NCBI GenBank assembly: GCA_017451735.1
Contig: JAFTNU010000032.1
Span: forward strand, 1 to 64,000
Length of the DNA: 64,000 nt
Origin: Clostridia bacterium
Lineage (GTDB): Bacteria; Bacillota; Clostridia; Oscillospirales; CAG-272
Direction: 5' to 3'
Shown in pieces: positions 61,723 through 64,000 of the stretch. The first letter of the stretch is position 1. Every line of letters begins with the position of its first letter. Both the position numbers and the translations under genes were made by a program. Below the pieces are notes generated by a model that was not told the origin of the DNA, did not search any database, and worked only from the letters and a program-made list of their open reading frames with translations.

Positions 61723-61795
61723 TGTGACCTATGGGGAAGGTTGCAGGTTACTCCTTACCTGCGGCGGAGAGATTCGATTCCTCTCGGTCACACCA
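61723..61795 (+). tRNA. tRNA-like gene with abnormal D arm and 8-base anticodon loop
   Basis: TGTGACC pairs fully with GGTCACA, followed by an encoded CCA. GCAGGT/ACCTGC forms a six-pair anticodon stem around an eight-base loop TACTCCTT, and the T loop is TTCGATT. There is no normal D stem, and the T stem has an A-C mismatch at its inner end. It is either a degenerate phage tRNA or a tRNA mimic; the anticodon cannot be assigned. Confidence 0.45.
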
Positions 61796-61796
61796 A

Positions 61797-61985
61797 AATT
61801 CGACTTGTCGAATTTTTATCCAAGCCACAGGCTTGGCATATCATCCGCCGCAAGGCGGTATATCATCACCGAAGGTGTATATCATCACGCATAGCGTGCA
61901 TCTCTGCGGCTTGATGAGATACAAGACTTTCGCCTTGATGATATACAATTCCTGCGGAATGGATGATATACACGGCTACGCCGTG
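61797..61985. repeat. Hairpin array with ATATCATC/GATGATAT linkers (prophage copy)
   Basis: AAATTCGA/TCGAATTT, CCAAGCC/GGCTTGG, CCGCC/GGCGG, CACC/GGTG, ACGC/GCGT, then ATTCC/GGAAT and CACGGC/GCCGTG. Linkers read ATATCATC on the left and GATGATAT on the right, the same rule as at 16.6 kb. It lies between the tRNA-like gene and the connector gene. Confidence 0.85.
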
Positions 61986-62011
61986 ATTTTATGATGGAAG
62001 GGGGAGTATAT

Positions 62012-62629
62012 ATGACGCTGGGAGATATCAAGGCGCAGGCTCTGCAGCTGATGGGCTTTGAGGAATACGTGGACGGGGAGAACATTGAGTTATATGAGGA
62101 CGATGATAACTGGGGGCCGCTGATCCGCCCCATGTGGCATGCGGTCAACCGTTGCTTTGCTGATCTGGAGACCAAGCGGGTGCTGCCCTTGAAGCGTGCG
62201 GCGTTGGTTGACGGCAAGGGGCGCGGCAGCTGGCGCACCTTTTACTATGGCGACGTGTCAGATCTGTTTGAGGTGGTGCGCGTGGTGGTGGAGAACGATA
62301 GCTACGTGGACGACGATCATCCTTTTTTGCTGGATGAGGTAGGATATCTGCGCATTATGGATTTTGATGTCGGTGCCGACTATGCGGTGCTGTACCGCCC
62401 GAGGCTCAAGCCGCTGACCTCCATCAGCGGTAACGATACAGTGATCCCGTTGCCCGAGGTGCTTGCCGCGGCAGTGCCGTATTTTGTCAAGAGTGAGGTC
62501 TACCGTGTGGACGAGCCCGACGAGGCGGGTGAGGCCCGCAACCTTTACGAGGCGGCGGTGGAGCAGTACGCCGCGCGGGCTGAGATCGGCAGGCAGGGGG
62601 TTGTACAGACGGTGTATGCGCTGCCGTGA
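62012..62629 (+). CDS. Head-tail connector-like protein
   Basis: 205 residues. It begins TLGDIKAQALQLMGF and has AVLYRPRLKPLTSISGNDTV, IPLPEVLAAAVPYFVKSEVY and EAGEARNLYEAAVEQYAAR, common in the helical adaptor proteins coded after the coat gene. AAGGGGGAG precedes the ATG at 62012. Confidence 0.7.
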   Translation: MTLGDIKAQALQLMGFEEYVDGENIELYEDDDNWGPLIRPMWHAVNRCFADLETKRVLPLKRAALVDGKGRGSWRTFYYGDVSDLFEVVRVVVENDSYVDDDHPFLLDEVGYLRIMDFDVGADYAVLYRPRLKPLTSISGNDTVIPLPEVLAAAVPYFVKSEVYRVDEPDEAGEARNLYEAAVEQYAARAEIGRQGVVQTVYALP

Positions 62630-62764
62630 GGCATCGCAATGAATTGCCTGCGGCATGAATTGCACCTGACGGTGCATGATGGGGCAATTCAATTCACGGA
62701 GCGCGAAGCGCGAGAATTCATGACGGCAAAGCCGTCAATTCATGGCACATAGTGCCAATTCATT
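62630..62764. repeat. Hairpin array with ATGAATT/AATTCAT linkers, copy 3
   Basis: A shorter version: GCC/GGC, GCACC/GGTGC, centre GGGGCAATTCAATTCA, GCGC/GCGC, ACGGC/GCCGT, GGCAC/GTGCC. It begins at the connector stop codon and ends two bases before TTGGAGG of the next gene. Units GCGGT/ACCGC and GCGCC/GGCGC of copies 1 and 2 are missing. Confidence 0.9.
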
Positions 62765-62775
62765 TTGGAGGATTT

Positions 62776-64000
62776 ATGCGGGCAAGAACGAATATTTCCT
62801 TGAAGGATCGGTATACGACGACGCTATCCGATTTCAAGGGGGTGGATCTGAACACCTCCCCCTTGCGTGTGGCAAGCAATCGCGCCAGCAGCATGAAGAA
62901 TTTGATCTGCGACAACGGTGTGAATCACAAGCGACCCGGGTGGGAGGAGCAATTCCGTATAGTGGAGACGGTGGACGGTGTCGAGGCGGCACAGGCCATT
63001 CACGGTGTTTTTCCTTTTGACGAGGACGGCACCGAGGTCCTCCTTGTTCATGCGGGGAAGGGCTTTTACCGCGCGGTCGAGGCCGACGGAAGATGGAGCA
63101 CCAATCGGCTGGATGACGGTACCCTTAGCATCACCGAGGAGCGTTCCCAATGCTTTTACCGCGGGGGCAAGGCCTTTCTCGTGGGATGCGGGAATTATCT
63201 TTGCTACGGGAAGCATGACGGGGAGAGCTATACCCTTTGTGCGGTGGAGGATATCGCCTACGTGCCCACGACTACCATCGGTATCGGGGGCAGTGAGGTG
63301 CAGGAAAGCCTGGATGCGGTGAATCTGCTGACCAGAAAAAGGATCAATACAATCGTCGGACACGGCATTACCTACGATTCTGACGGTAAAGCTCTTTATA
63401 CTGCCGAATATGTTTTGGATGGCAGGATAGATAAAGGCGCCGATGTTACGGTTGATGGAGAAGGATATTTTGGCGAATATCCAACGAAATTTTACAAATA
63501 TACTTTTACATTAAACCTAAGCCTTGACGGTATATCTCTCACAGGAGCTTGTGAGGGAAAGGCTTTTTTTGGATATAGCCTAAGTGCGGATGAATCGTTG
63601 GCTTTATCTAATGTTATGGCGCAGATTGAAGAAGGACAGGATTATGACACCTTGTGCTTTTACTTTCCTGCCAAACCGTTGACTGCGGATACTCCGAATA
63701 TTACAATCACTTACTCTGCAATTACGGAATCCGGGCATGATGCCCAACGCATTCAAAATTGCCGATTCGGCTCGACCTTTGGTGTGAACGGGGCGGATGA
63801 TCGGTTATTCCTTTCGGGGAACAGTCGGTATCCAAACATGGATTTCTGGTCGGAGTACGACGATTTTACTTATTTTCCCGACGGGAATACCATGGAGGTG
63901 GGCGGGGCACATTCCGCTATTACCGCCTATGCGCGGCTTTCCGACACCACATTAGCGGTCCTGAAGGAGGAGAAGGCGGGGGAGCCCACCATCTTTTACC
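62776..64000 (+). CDS. Phage structural protein, incomplete at the window edge
   Basis: More than 408 residues, open to the right edge. The start RARTNISLKDRYTTTLSDFK and KGVDLNTSPLRVASNRASSM, with NLICDNGVNHKRPGWEEQF, are typical of phage head-completion or tail-hub proteins that open with a beta-propeller-like region. TTTGGAGGATT precedes the ATG. The exact role is not readable from this part. Confidence 0.65.
   Translation, partial: MRARTNISLKDRYTTTLSDFKGVDLNTSPLRVASNRASSMKNLICDNGVNHKRPGWEEQFRIVETVDGVEAAQAIHGVFPFDEDGTEVLLVHAGKGFYRAVEADGRWSTNRLDDGTLSITEERSQCFYRGGKAFLVGCGNYLCYGKHDGESYTLCAVEDIAYVPTTTIGIGGSEVQESLDAVNLLTRKRINTIVGHGITYDSDGKALYTAEYVLDGRIDKGADVTVDGEGYFGEYPTKFYKYTFTLNLSLDGISLTGACEGKAFFGYSLSADESLALSNVMAQIEEGQDYDTLCFYFPAKPLTADTPNITITYSAITESGHDAQRIQNCRFGSTFGVNGADDRLFLSGNSRYPNMDFWSEYDDFTYFPDGNTMEVGGAHSAITAYARLSDTTLAVLKEEKAGEPTIFY

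Noticed and set aside
57332..62764. CRISPR array
   Set aside because: The hairpin arrays have conserved linkers of only seven to nine bases and variable self-complementary stems, with no constant repeat of 24-40 bases, no equal spacers and no cas genes.

Overview
The window looks like the chromosome of a gut-type Clostridia bacterium (Oscillospirales-like). This is inferred from near-consensus TTGACA/TATAAT promoters with 17-base spacers, strong GGAGG ribosome sites, PdxST vitamin B6 synthesis, YqeG, BspA-type repeats and a mixed GC content. No rRNA or marker gene fixes the species.

Layout. (1) 1-810: an intact tRNA-Pro(CGG), a severed 5' half of a second tRNA-Pro(CGG) that looks like an integration scar, and a probable structured RNA on the minus strand. 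(2) 810-5376: a tightly overlapping minus-strand catabolic operon (mannonate dehydratase-like, lactonase, SDR, RraA-like) with a divergent AraC regulator whose promoter faces the operon promoter. (3) 5440-14535: a surface-glycan operon (rfbF-rfbG-rfbH for CDP-3,6-dideoxyhexose, glf for UDP-galactofuranose, a flippase and glycosyltransferases). (4) 14540-23290: yfcE, a methyltransferase, a four-helix-bundle protein, a hairpin array, tRNA-His/Arg/Gly, a large TIR-transmembrane-LRR protein, yqeG, an endonuclease IV-like gene and pdxST. (5) 23580-36270: a second glycan operon with a Wzm/Wzt-type ABC exporter, a giant methyltransferase-kinase-coiled-coil-GT2-GT4 fusion, GDP-heptose genes (hddA, an hddC-gmhB fusion, gmhA), more glycosyltransferases and GtrA. 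(6) 36340-39140: an ABC exporter and DUF1854 pair. (7) 39380-64000: a prophage beside tRNA-Ser(GCU), running off the right edge.

The prophage has a tyrosine integrase, an ImmA/cI/Cro-type lysogeny region with a clear two-site operator, a secreted YHYH/SWIM protein, a long run of small early genes including PcfK-like and PcfJ-like proteins, a replication protein, terminase, portal, scaffold, a P22-type coat protein and connector genes. It carries two related type I toxin-antitoxin loci, each a small hydrophobic peptide with a convergent antisense RNA; none of these small toxin genes has a conventional long frame.

The most unusual signal is a family of hairpin arrays. Three arrays fill the junctions after the terminase, portal and connector genes and share ATGAATT/AATTCAT linkers. 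A fourth after the coat gene and a fifth in the chromosome at 16.6 kb use ATGATAT/ATATCAT linkers. In every array the stems differ from unit to unit, each stem is self-complementary, and the linker switches to its reverse complement halfway along. I know of no named element with this design.

Other strong leads are the TIR-TM-LRR protein (a Toll-like-receptor layout), the WbdD-like fusion next to the ABC glycan exporter, and the disrupted tRNA-Pro beside an intact one with the same anticodon.
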